Origin: Bipolaris cookei | Lineage: Eukaryota; Ascomycota; Dothideomycetes; Pleosporales; Pleosporaceae | DNA length: 64,000 nucleotides | Assembly (NCBI GenBank): GCA_002286855.1 | Contig: NRSV01000091.1 | Location: forward strand, 1-64,000 | Reading direction: 5' to 3' | Shown here: positions 55,188-64,000 of the stretch, piece after piece | Layout of the letters: every line of letters starts with the position of its first letter | Position numbering within the stretch: the first letter of the stretch is position 1 | Made by a program: the position numbers and the translations under genes | Notes under the pieces: generated by a model | What the model was told of the DNA's origin: nothing | Seen by the model: only the letters and a program-made list of their open reading frames with translations | The model's database searches: none

Positions 55188-56879
55188 TCAATGTTCAATA
55201 TGTGCGCCCAGACACTCACTTATGAACCACGGCACCCAAACCTCTTTCACCCACATCCCCACTGCACGTAGGCCTGCAAGGACTTGGTAGCATCCGTCCA
55301 GCGTTGCACAGTCCCCGAATGCTGTCTCGCCGCCTGCGATAGTGATACCTTCCGTGATCGTGCCATCGATAGGGAAGAACAAACTGTACCGTCCGCCAAC
55401 TGCCATAATCAGTGGTAACGGCATAGAAACTACGTCGCGTTTGGTGGGTCGTAGCAAGGTGCGCAGGCGGTTGAAATGTGTCGCTGCCCAAAGCGAAAGT
55501 TGTGCTAGTGCGGTTGATTCGCTGCCGTTTGGGGTTTTTGTTTCGATGGAAACCGCGATGGGGTCTTGTCTCAAGCTTTGTACGCTCGCGCTCGTGTGGT
55601 TGATACTATCAATCTCGTTGCGTGAATCCGCAAGCACCTGCTGGACAAGATGTGATGGGATCAAACTCTCGTCGCAGACCAACGCGTAATCGACTAGCTT
55701 AGATTCCGTGTTACTGAACCCGGTCTTTGGGACAAGGTGTGGATTTGGTCGGGCTGATGTAATGTTCTGTTGTTGAATACCCGGCAGGTGCATGCACACC
55801 TGGCGCAGCATCATGAAGTGCACGTCGCTATTCCAGCGCGGCTCGGCAGCATCCGAATCCTGCAACTTGTGAGTCTTATCTCTTATCTCTTCCATGATCT
55901 CCAGCTCCATCAAGATCTTCCCGTTTGACGGCAGCGCGCTACGTGTTTGGCTCCACCACCAATCCTCTGCTTCCACACGTCCCTCAACATCAGACCTGAT
56001 CTCATGCGGTATCACACCCTTTCCCCTTCTTATGTTTTCCACTTCGCGCACTAGCTGTTGTATTGTGTCTGGATAGTTCTTCTCTTCCAAATGCATCCTC
56101 TTTACCCTGCGATCCAGCAAGCTGAGATCCACCATGCTCTTTACTGGGCTCTTGGACCTGCTCATCGCTCTCCTACTCGAGCTGGATGTGACTGTCGTCT
56201 CGGTAATGACGCTCTCAGTATCTACTGGCGTATGGAAAGACCGGGAGCTCTGTGATTGAGTATCGGCGGATATCCAGCGGTGTGCGGATGTGGTAGACGG
56301 TAGACTGGTGAGGCCAGGTTGCTTGAGCATCCGTAGCTCTGAGGGAAGATGTTTTGCAGTGCAATTGTTGCCTATGTCTTCCATGTTTTGCTCTCCCTCA
56401 CTTCCTTCCGCGATATGCAACGCCGCAACGTTTACCTCTGCCGACACAATCTTGTCGCTAATAGACGGTTGACGACTCTTCGATCTCGTTACCCGCGCAT
56501 TGAGTTTTTTGTTGTCTTGTATCATTTTTGTCTGTATCCTAGCGGCCGAACACGATTTTGCTGTGTGGTAGGTAGCTCGCAGATATTGCAGCGCATCGTC
56601 GGCGCGGCCTTTCTCCGACCGGTTGTGCGCCGCGAAGACGGCCTCCAACCAGTTGTGGATGCTGCGCGAGTCTGGATAACACGATAAGTCTGATTGTTGT
56701 GAAGGAACATCAGAGTATGAAGATTGCGTGCCGCGCAAGGTGTGAGTATTCATTGCGGATGTATGTGTGATGATACACTGCACGCGGATAGGGAGTGTGG
56801 AGCTGTTAGTGGTTGACAAGGGTTGGGCTAATACGCTGGTTGTCGGGGCAGCGAGCGACTCGCTCGGCACCCGAGCCAC
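55188..56879 (-). CDS. fungal PD-(D/E)XK nuclease-like protein
   Basis: 563 residues in one frame. After a Ser/Thr-rich N-terminus, residues about 70-120 hold a helical stretch (SIHNWLEAVFAAHNRSEKGR). The linker 125-265 is disordered. Residues about 290-550 follow the fungal PD-(D/E)XK-like family: EDWWWSQTRSALPSNGKILM, EPRWNSDVHFMMLRQV, KLVDYALVCDE (Asp), DPIAVSIETKTPNGS (the E-x-K), ALAQLSLWAATHFNRLRTLL and LPLIMAVGGRYSLFFPIDG. The E-x-K pair and the preceding Asp are present, so nuclease activity is possible, but the family is uncharacterised and often found in accessory, repeat-rich fungal regions. The 3' end may extend through an intron into 55010-55190. Intact otherwise. Confidence 0.72.
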   Translation of the reverse strand: MARVPSESLAAPTTSVLAQPLSTTNSSTLPIRVQCIITHTSAMNTHTLRGTQSSYSDVPSQQSDLSCYPDSRSIHNWLEAVFAAHNRSEKGRADDALQYLRATYHTAKSCSAARIQTKMIQDNKKLNARVTRSKSRQPSISDKIVSAEVNVAALHIAEGSEGEQNMEDIGNNCTAKHLPSELRMLKQPGLTSLPSTTSAHRWISADTQSQSSRSFHTPVDTESVITETTVTSSSSRRAMSRSKSPVKSMVDLSLLDRRVKRMHLEEKNYPDTIQQLVREVENIRRGKGVIPHEIRSDVEGRVEAEDWWWSQTRSALPSNGKILMELEIMEEIRDKTHKLQDSDAAEPRWNSDVHFMMLRQVCMHLPGIQQQNITSARPNPHLVPKTGFSNTESKLVDYALVCDESLIPSHLVQQVLADSRNEIDSINHTSASVQSLRQDPIAVSIETKTPNGSESTALAQLSLWAATHFNRLRTLLRPTKRDVVSMPLPLIMAVGGRYSLFFPIDGTITEGITIAGGETAFGDCATLDGCYQVLAGLRAVGMWVKEVWVPWFISECLGAHIEH

Positions 56880-57442
56880 CCGAACACAAACAGGGTTCTA
56901 GAAAGATATGGTTGTACAGCCACGCACCAGAGCAATAACTGCATCATTTCCTGGTGTATTATTATACAAATGTATGCAAGCCTTCCTATCTATTCACAAT
57001 ATTTTTTAGATAGAGGCAGCTACAGGCTGACTTCGAAATTCACCAATACGGCAACGTTTTTTTGGATTATTTGTAGCTTTTTGTGAAATTTTTCGTCTAA
57101 GTTACCCAACTGTTTGATGTGCATCTGTATGCATGACTGCTCGGAAAGTTATGGTGTCGCTAGACAAGCCTGGAAACGACCATTTTCAATATGGTATCCG
57201 CACATCCTGTACCCGAACTCTTCTTGATTTACTATAGTAGGTCACTTGAAGGAAGTCGAGTTTCGTGCAGCACTACCGTTTGCTAAATTTGCATACTTGA
57301 TTGCCCTTTCCAAGCTCTCGAGACAATCCAAAGTGAAGATTATCGCACGGCGCTTGAAAGCATACCTAATCAAGGTCCATCGCAGCCTTTTGTAAAATCT
57401 CGTCCGTGGCAATGTAGGCCTTTTTGCGGAGCCGCGACGCTG
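56880..57442. other. intergenic, no confident gene
   Basis: AT-rich sequence upstream of the PD-(D/E)XK-like gene. Nothing recognised. Confidence 0.4.
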
Positions 57443-57895
57443 ATGGTGAGTGTGAAGACGTGTAAAACTTCCATGGCCGCCGATTGCAAGACTTTTGCGT
57501 CTCTTAGACATGGAGAAGGATATAACTACATGTTTGCAGTCAGTGACTGGAGGGAGGATTGCTGTGAAGCTTGGGCAAATTGCCAACGTTGCATTTATAA
57601 AGCGCCACTGCTCATTCACCAACCAGCAGAAGAAAGATTTTGGTGGCTAGATGCAATGGATGCTCACGGATACAAAGCAAATAGAATGGTGCCAAGGACT
57701 GTATGCAAGCGAAGGCGAGTAAGAAATGGAATAGGTCACGCGGTACATGCTTTGCGCAGTACGCTTAGTAACGCGGCAGATGCAAATCACTATCAGAACA
57801 AAGACCTAACTATGGATATAAGTGTTAACCCTGATATTAGACTCGCATTGAGCGGCATATATGACAGACTCGTATTGAGCTTTTCGGTATCTTGA
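57443..57895 (+). CDS. uncharacterised ORF
   Basis: A 150-codon frame with Cys-containing segments (DWREDCCEAWANCQRCIYKA) and Trp/His-rich stretches (EERFWWLDAMDAHGYKANRM). The frame is open upstream to about 57390. A minus-strand frame overlaps its first part. No domain, signal peptide or homologous family is recognised. It may be a chance frame or a relic. Confidence 0.25.
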   Translation: MVSVKTCKTSMAADCKTFASLRHGEGYNYMFAVSDWREDCCEAWANCQRCIYKAPLLIHQPAEERFWWLDAMDAHGYKANRMVPRTVCKRRRVRNGIGHAVHALRSTLSNAADANHYQNKDLTMDISVNPDIRLALSGIYDRLVLSFSVS

Positions 57896-58429
57896 ATGCC
57901 AGGAACTTTGCCGACAGATTGCATATCTATTTTCTGGTGATTTTACTACTAACTACTGTGGATAGTGTCATGCTGGGATTGACTAACAGCTCTCAATTTA
58001 TTCACCAGAACCTCGAACGGGAAAGGCATATGAGCATCGCCCAACAGGCTTTCGAAAAACAGGGCAAGGGAAATGGTCCAGCTTTCAAGAGGAAAGTCTA
58101 AGTGCGATCTCGGCCCAAAATTACGATATATAGCCACACGATCTTCAAAGTTCGCTTGGACCGCTAGTTCTCGAAGAGGATCCTCAGGAGGCGACTGTGC
58201 GATACCGGGAGCCGCCGTGGGCCTTTTGATAAAATGTGCATATCATGTGACTGCGGAGTGGTTGGAAGGATCGCGGTGTAGCGTTTCAAGCTTGCTTGCT
58301 GCCCATGAGCGCAATCAAAAGCGTAAGCATCCTGTAACCACGACACAATAATGCAATCCCGCAAAAGAGTGGTGAAGGTAAAAGAGGATAAACATTGACT
58401 TACTACATATAGTTAATCCAGCATGTTGG
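57896..58429. other. no gene; faint copy of the dispersed repeat
   Basis: 58305-58400 resembles the leader of the repeat copies at 25330-25775 and 44830-45290 (CAATCAAAAGCGTAAGCATC against TAATCAAGAGTGTCAGCATT). Nothing else was recognised. Confidence 0.4.
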
Positions 58430-58760
58430 AGAAGCTATAGATTGTATGTCCGACAGCTACCACTGGTAAGCTTCTGGGCTGCACTCGAGGTAAGACCCCG
58501 TACTATCTCTCGTGTAGGTGGTAAGCGTCGTTCTGTGAGTTTTTTTGATACGCCATGCAAGCTCTAGCTGTTGTTCTGGACTGAGTTTTTGTTCGTCGAT
58601 TGCTTGGGCCTCCCTTGCACATAAATACCTCGATGTTTTTGAGTCAATGTAGATCGCTGTACATCATAGCGATCAGCACTTTCCTGGCGCGTAAAATATT
58701 CTCGTAGTTCCAGCGATTCCATTGCTATAAGCATATTGTTAATAGCTCCCATGGTGGTGG
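58430..58760 (-). pseudogene. N-terminal relic of a pogo/Tc1-like transposase (family E)
   Basis: The minus strand reads AMESLELREYFTRQESADRY, DVQRSTLTQKHRGIYVQGRP, then, after a frame change, LSPEQQLELAWRIKK and PTREIVRGLTSSAAQKLTSG. This is the helix-turn-helix start of a large fungal transposase family. Frame changes separate the pieces and the DDE domain is absent. The open frame upstream to 59094 has no recognised content. Confidence 0.65.
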
Positions 58761-59094
58761 AGTTACGACACGTCGAAGTTTCGTGTTCTGGTGTTCCGCG
58801 TGCGTTGCGCGAATCCAGGCGTTGCGTGTACCAGGACTCACCACATACGTACTCCACAGCGATACTTGTGATAAAAATATTATATAGGCATGGTGTCTCA
58901 CTCCACCAAGGGAAATTGACGGTGATAGCTATCGAGTGAGGGTCTATAACCTCAAGCTGTAGCACTGTTTTGGTGTTCAGGGCGGCCGCTTTCGCCGTCA
59001 CGCACGACACACAATGGCAGTCTTGGCAGCCGCACCGCTGCAGAGTCCAAACGACCAACTGCTCAACACAATGATGACAGTTCCTTAACTCCAC

Positions 59095-59386
59095 TACGTC
59101 ACGCGACGTGTCGCCATATTTTCGCTACAGCTCTTTCCTGTGCGATATCGTTACTTCACGCTGCTCTCCAGTTTTGCAGATCTTCCTCTGACACCAACCG
59201 GTAGAAAGCTCTTTATACTAGCGTCCTACCAGGTCACGCATTTGAATCCCAGCCAGATGCACAGAACGTACGCATTGAAAGCAGAAACGATACCGGGAAA
59301 CATGTAAAGCAGCCATTCAAACAATAGGGTCGGTTTCAAGAAGTCTGTTCAACTTACACGACTACCTAATGTCGTAGTATTGCGAA
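59095..59386. other. upstream region of the chromodomain gene
   Basis: No gene seen. It should hold the promoter of the following gene. Confidence 0.4.
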
Positions 59387-62331
59387 ATGGTCCCAAAGCA
59401 AACACCGAACAAGCAAAAACGGACCTCGAACACTTTCGCCCGAAACAAGCGACGTCGAACAACACACCTCGCCTACACCAACGCATCTGAATCCTATAGA
59501 GAAAATGGGCCTACTAGTGAGAAGTTTTGGGCGGCGAGAAGGATCTTGAAGGATAATGGGTCTCGTTATTTAGTTGAATGGGAGGGCATCGACCCAGCGA
59601 CGGGACGTCTATACGAGCCGACATGGGAACCGCACGACTTCGTTACTCCAGCCCTAGAAGCAGAGTGGAAGGAGATGATTGCTGCTCGAAGCACCCTTAC
59701 CGGACATACTCACAGTGAAGCCCAATCGTTTGGAGAAGCCGATAATCGAATACAATCCTTGGGCGGGTCGCGGGGACTGGTGACGGCTGGGCAACCTCCA
59801 ATGAAGAGGTTACCTCAATGTCAAAGCGCCTCGACAGCTTTTCCGCAGCAAGCGCATCAGTCACGGCGCAATTCAGGTTCGCTCTTCCTAGAGCCACAGC
59901 AAAGTGCGTGTGCGATAGAGGATAGAAACTCATATACCTGCAATATCATGATTGCTACGCAGAACAATGTCACTTTGACAATCAATACTACGACTACATT
60001 GAAAGAAACATCAGACTCAAACCAGCGGAACCCAGCAACCGTGAACGGTGCTGGCGATACGGATGAAGTGGTGTGGTCTCTCCTCAAAAATGCTAGCATG
60101 GCTTGCTGACTATGCATTTACAGAATCTGGGCACTAGAGATCCAGCCACGCTGGGTTTGCGACACAGTCTGCATGCTCAATCTCCTGCTTGCATCCAGAA
60201 GGTCGACAGTGTTGGCTTCATGCAACTGTCGTCTCACTTTGATCCTGTAGGAAAGCTCCAAGACGTAGGATGCAAGGGAAGTGAGATTCTGGAGAGTCCA
60301 AGTCAGGATGGGCTTCAGATATTGGAACTGGCTAGGCAGGAGCCACAAAAAGCCTATGCCCGTATGTTTGAGGAGAAAGACTTGTCTCCGTCGGCACTGT
60401 TGGCAGCTAAGAAGCCCTTGGAGGCACAGGAACCGCAAGAAATGCACAGCGAGCCGGAGATCCTAGCGCCCGTGCCCGTAGCACCTACCAACGATTTTAT
60501 CCACAGAGAGTCAGAATTTCGAGCTGAAGGTGAAGTGATACTTTACACAGAGACGGGGGAAGGATCTGTTCTCGAAAAGACTGTATCTGTTCTACTTCTA
60601 GGCGAAACGGTCGAGAAGCAAAGCAAGGCTCTAGTGAACTCAGAACAATCACTAGAACGACTTTCCCAAGAGTGCAGAACTTATGAAAAGGCTGTGATAC
60701 AACATGCAGCGGCTGAGCCTAACGTAAACGACAGATCGATAAGGCTTTTAGCACATCCTGAGCAGTCAACATTACCATTGCTCAAACATGGTGGATCCAT
60801 CCTACAACACCCTGAAATACGTGAATATACTTCACCTGCTTTGGCAAAAGATCGTACATCGATTGCACCCTCAGCAGCGTTTTCACAGCTAGGATTGAGG
60901 CCAGATACTAAAATCACACCCGGGCAGACATTCATCGGGCAGGATATGAATACCCCAGCCAGGGATAGAAGTGTCAAAATATGCTCTTTGTATGCAGCGG
61001 CTCTAAACCGGAGCGTCAGAGGTAGTTCGCCCGCCTACCAGAAGAGGTCACAGAACATGGAGCTTGCACAGCAGCACATGCAATCTCCGGGAGATCATCG
61101 CAGGTATAGTCAGCGACGGACTACTTGGTCCCACGAACCACCTCAGGGCGACATCCACTTATTGCAGTATAGTGATGCTTCCCCAATGGAGCCCCAAAGC
61201 AGACCACGCCGTTACGACCTTGCATATATACTCAACAGCGAGCCTAGCCTCGGTAGCAGTCGGAGAATCCACCAAGACCCCTGTGTTCTCGTCCAAAGTG
61301 CAGACGCTGTCGACAGTGCCGTTACTGGCGAAGAACGCAGGTATCAATCGCTTGCATCGAGCAGGGAGACGGACAGCTATGATCTGTCCCACAAATTGTA
61401 TCTAAGGAAGCAGCCATCTCTGCCTGCTCATTGTCCATCTCCGCTTGCGCCTGTACCTGTTCACGAGAGAGACACGTCTAACCAAGACCATCGAGTAGCG
61501 CATCCTATTCAAACCCCACCTTTGTCATATCACAACCTACCCGTACATAATCAGATACCGGATAGTATGGGTCGTGTCACTATTGATCCTTCTGCAGTAG
61601 CGTCTGAGGCTCACCAACAGAGAGCACAATCATCTCAATTTTCATTGTTAGCTATCCCAACTGCTGCGTTGCTAAGATCATCGCTATCTTGGCATAAACC
61701 AGCAGCAAGTTCCCTAAAAACTGAGAAGCAGAAGATGTTAGATGGAGAGCCTTTTATGCCCTACAGTTTTCAGTTAGTTGAGGATCGAAGGCAATGCGCA
61801 GCTGTACTACACCGCCTCAACAACACCGTCGGTGTGGTACCCGAGGCTGCGCAACGTATGCGCGAGCGCTATTTCAGAGCGGTTGTAGAAGCAGCGTGAA
61901 CTCAGCCTCGTTACAGAGACAATCTGGTCAGTAGTCGGCTTGGTAGTAGTATACACATTGCTACACCGTTTCACTGTGACTATGGCTACAACATCTCCGT
62001 CGGCGACAATGTCATAATTGGATCTAAATCAAAACTACTTGATTCAGCCAAGATTACCATCGGAAGCAACACCAGGATCGGCGCATGTGTTACCATCACA
62101 ACTTTGAAATCACCAACTGATTTGAAAGCATTGAAAAAGAGCTACGGTCTTGAACTTGCTAAAGATACCTACATCGGCAAGAAAGTCTATATTGGTGATT
62201 GCTGCGTCATAGGAGCCGGAGTGCGAGTTGGTGATGGTGTCATTGTTCGTTCCGGGTCTGTCGTCATTCATGACATACCATCAGACTACATCGCCTATGG
62301 TAATCCAGCCAACATGTACAAGGCTAATTAG
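59387..62331 (+). pseudogene. chromodomain protein fused to maltose/galactoside-type O-acetyltransferase, with in-frame TGA
   Basis: Exons 59387-60070 and 60124-62331 (intron GTGTGG...TTTACAG with branch GCTGAC, phase 0). Residues about 46-95 are a chromodomain (WAARRILKDNGSRYLVEWEG; YEPTWEPHDF), which binds methylated histone tails. A long Gln/Ser-rich linker follows. The end is a Mac domain (KQKMLDGEPFMPYSFQLVED; LHRLNN), then left-handed beta-helix acetyltransferase repeats (IATPFHCDYGYNISVGDNVI; VYIGDCCVIGAGVRVGDGVI; YGNPANMYK). Between them TGA at 61897-61899 interrupts an otherwise continuous frame (EAA*TQPRYRDNL). CGA-to-TGA is the likely change. If translation stops there, an 819-residue chromodomain protein without the transferase core remains. 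Neighbouring frame and 144 following codons are undamaged, so the stop is recent or read through. Confidence 0.8.
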
Positions 62332-63129
62332 CTGATCTACTATTGTTGGAGCAGTTCAAGATAGTGTTCGGTACCTTAAACCTACTACAACATCTGCCAC
62401 TACTTATCCAAAGGTCAAAAGGATAATGATTGTTCTGGAAACAAATGCCGCCCCAGCTTGTTTGACTTAGTGCAGAAGCAGATGAAGAGCTCGGATCATT
62501 GCTAATAGGGGAAGAGCTTTCTACTGTATCCAGCCTTCATCATGGCCAAACAATTTTCTTCGTAACGTGCATCCTCTATAAACCCGATGTTAGGAGAGAG
62601 TCTGTATTAGCTTGTCTATCTATTCAAAAAAAATTACTGTACTTAATACCACCGTTACCCTTACCTCAACTAGACTGATAGTCTACTACTTTGTATGACA
62701 TCCCTCTACACTTACTATAGCTTGGCAGCGCTCGATCATGCTGCTGAGGTATTGGACGATGTCTGACTTATCCAATGTTGCCCATTCTGTCTCCATACAC
62801 TATGCCATTTCGGCAAAAGTACGTAATTGCTTCGACAGGGACTATAAACTTTCGCCGCTCCTAGCCTGTGTTCCAACAACATGCGTCTACTAAACTTTTC
62901 CTAATGTCCTGTTCGTATCTACGCTGCAGTTAGCGATTCGGAGCCGACACTGAAATCCCTGCTGTGGAGATAGCGCACGCTACTTACAACACCCTATGTC
63001 GTGGACAATCCACTTGCTCTGGCCCCGACGCGTATCGACTGCCGTTATGCTTAGAACATAGCGGAATTTAGGGAAGATGAATCAAGATTGGACGCCTGCT
63101 AGGGCATTAGACAAGACACAGAAACATGC
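62332..63129. other. intergenic, no confident gene
   Basis: AT-rich, no recognisable frames. Confidence 0.45.
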
Positions 63130-64000
63130 TCACAAGCAGGAGTTTACCCTTTTGATACAAGGCTTGAATTTTGATACCTTGACTGCAACGCAGAGCTTGA
63201 GTTCCTCACGAAGAGCCGATGAAATTGCGAAAACATGCAGTAGCTCGCCAATATTCTCACCAATGACATCAATAGTCGTCCGTGCCGATGTTACAATGCT
63301 CTGATTGCGGTCTGTGCCTACATACATGCCGAAATTCATAGCACAAGGATAGGAAAATGAGTAGGGAAAGAACGAGTTGTCATAACAATCTTCTGGCGAC
63401 AACCTGAAACCTAGATTATTCCAATCTGTTGTGTACTGAGCATGCATAAGGTATTGTTGCTATAAGCTTTCATCACGCATATGATAAAAATTCTAATCAA
63501 TGCAACATTATCAATATAGTCAAACAAGCCGTTTCCTACTAATACTGTGTGATGATTCTTAAACGCGATTTTGAACCTTCTATCTAAGTAATCATGAAAC
63601 CAGACGATATCACTCAGGGGCTTTGAGAAGTCTTCCTCGATAGTTTGATTGATATGGAAGATACTCATCTCGACACTGAAATGTTCGATTCTCTGCTTTG
63701 CCAGCTGCTGTAGGCCATGAAGCTAATATTTTCTCGTCGCATTGTAGGCTAGAACAACTCTCTTGAATTTAATGTGCACACCCTCGATTGGAGAGGTTTC
63801 CCTGCCTCCAAGCGTTTGGTAAGCACCAATGTACAGGCAATGAATCAGTACATGACCGTTGTTTTCGTCCAAATCCGGTAAACACATATTTTTCTCTGAA
63901 AGGCAGGAAGGGGCAATCCATTTTGTATTCCGCAAGAGGTCATGGGGGACATAATATTCTCTATATTTGGAGCCGACGCGAAGAATGACGGGAAAACTTA
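63130..64000 (-). pseudogene. BTB/POZ-domain protein, stop-interrupted, 5' end outside the window
   Basis: Reading from the right edge on the minus strand: VILRVGSKYREYYVPHDLLR, then IAPSCLSEKNMCLPDLDENN and GHVLIHCLYIGAYQTL. This is the BTB fold, with the usual HxxLL, C-P-D and hydrophobic-LY-GAY segments. It continues FKRVVLAYNATRKY, a TAG (63725-63723), then LHGLQQLAKQRIEHFSVEMS, the helix that follows the BTB core. The TAG stands where CAG or CAA is expected. The frame then runs to a stop near 63411, where a second frame (63447-63130, NNLGFRLSPEDCYDNSFFPY) takes over, so an intron or frameshift is also present. BTB proteins are dimerising adaptors, often for cullin-3. Confidence 0.7.

Noticed and set aside
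57242..57622. Minus-strand 126-codon gene
   Set aside because: It overlaps the plus-strand frame at 57443-57895 and shows no domain; neither can be firmly supported.
61897..61899. Programmed readthrough of TGA in the chromodomain gene
   Set aside because: The following bases (ACT) are not the TGA-CTA context known for efficient fungal readthrough, so a mutation is the simpler reading.
1..64000. Whole region as a Starship-type giant transposon
   Set aside because: No DUF3435 tyrosine-recombinase captain gene, and no matching short ends, were found in the window. Edges may lie outside, so it is not excluded, only unsupported.
1..64000. Secondary-metabolite cluster
   Set aside because: No polyketide synthase, NRPS, terpene cyclase, P450 or transporter genes were seen.
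1..64000. tRNA, rRNA or CRISPR features
   Set aside because: Scanning by eye for GTTCGAATC-like T-arms, rRNA blocks and regularly spaced repeats gave nothing convincing; CRISPR would not be expected in a fungus.

Overview
This window is chromosomal DNA from a filamentous ascomycete (Pezizomycotina). The signs are intron-containing genes with 44-73 bp GT...AG introns and CTAAC-like branch points, several Fot1/pogo-type DNA transposons, a LINE 3' end with an AAAT tail, and fungal gene families: MYND/DUF4470, fungal C2H2 arrays, BTB/POZ, PD-(D/E)XK-like, and chromodomain fusions. The families fit a dothideomycete, but the species cannot be read from the sequence. It looks like an accessory, repeat-rich region: genes alternate with broken transposons, gene fragments and 0.3-1.7 kb stretches with nothing recognisable.

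Layout. 1-4.5 kb: LINE tail, one intact Fot1-like element and a decayed sister sharing its TA target, then an ankyrin scrap. 4.8-6.3 kb: ankyrin-deaminase gene. 6.6-7.4 kb: transposase relic. 7.7-14.2 kb: a six-exon ZNFX1/Hrr1/SAD-3-type RNA helicase with NFX1 and RZ zinc fingers. 15.2-18.8 kb: BTB fragment, a C2H2-dynamin-stalk gene without a GTPase domain, and an inverted partial copy of a CYTH phosphatase gene. 19.6 kb: small SMP-like gene. 21.4-26.6 kb: small membrane protein, gag relic, intact C2H2 gene and dispersed repeats. 26.7-29.7 kb: CxxC mini-protein and a MYND/DUF4470 gene with one nonsense codon. 31.4-43.1 kb, the core: RNase III-fold protein, FtsJ-like RNA methyltransferase, AAA/NadR-like NTPase, viperin, UMP/CMP-kinase-like protein, CYTH thiamine-triphosphatase-like protein and full-length dynamin-like GTPase. 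44.8-48.1 kb: repeat copy and transposase relics. 48.3-50.7 kb: PIF1-like helicase with an RNase HI-type N-terminal domain. 50.9-52.7 kb: transposase relic. 53.6-64 kb: small hypothetical genes, a PD-(D/E)XK-like protein, a chromodomain/acetyltransferase fusion with a nonsense codon, and a BTB pseudogene running off the right edge.

How the genes may work together. The strongest signal is the group at 31-43 kb, extended to 4.8-18 kb. Viperin sits head to head with a nucleoside-monophosphate-kinase-like gene, 209 bp apart, with an NTPase and a triphosphatase next door, so this is plausibly a unit that makes and controls a modified nucleotide (ddhNTP). Around it are an RNA helicase of the ZNFX1 family, two dynamin-family genes, an RNase III-fold protein, an RNA 2'-O-methyltransferase-like protein and an ankyrin-linked deaminase. 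Viperin, CMPK2, Mx dynamins and ZNFX1 are interferon-induced antiviral proteins in vertebrates. Their relatives lying within 40 kb in a fungus suggests a fungal antiviral or anti-transposon island. This is inference from gene content; exon models here were built by eye from splice signals and reading-frame phase.
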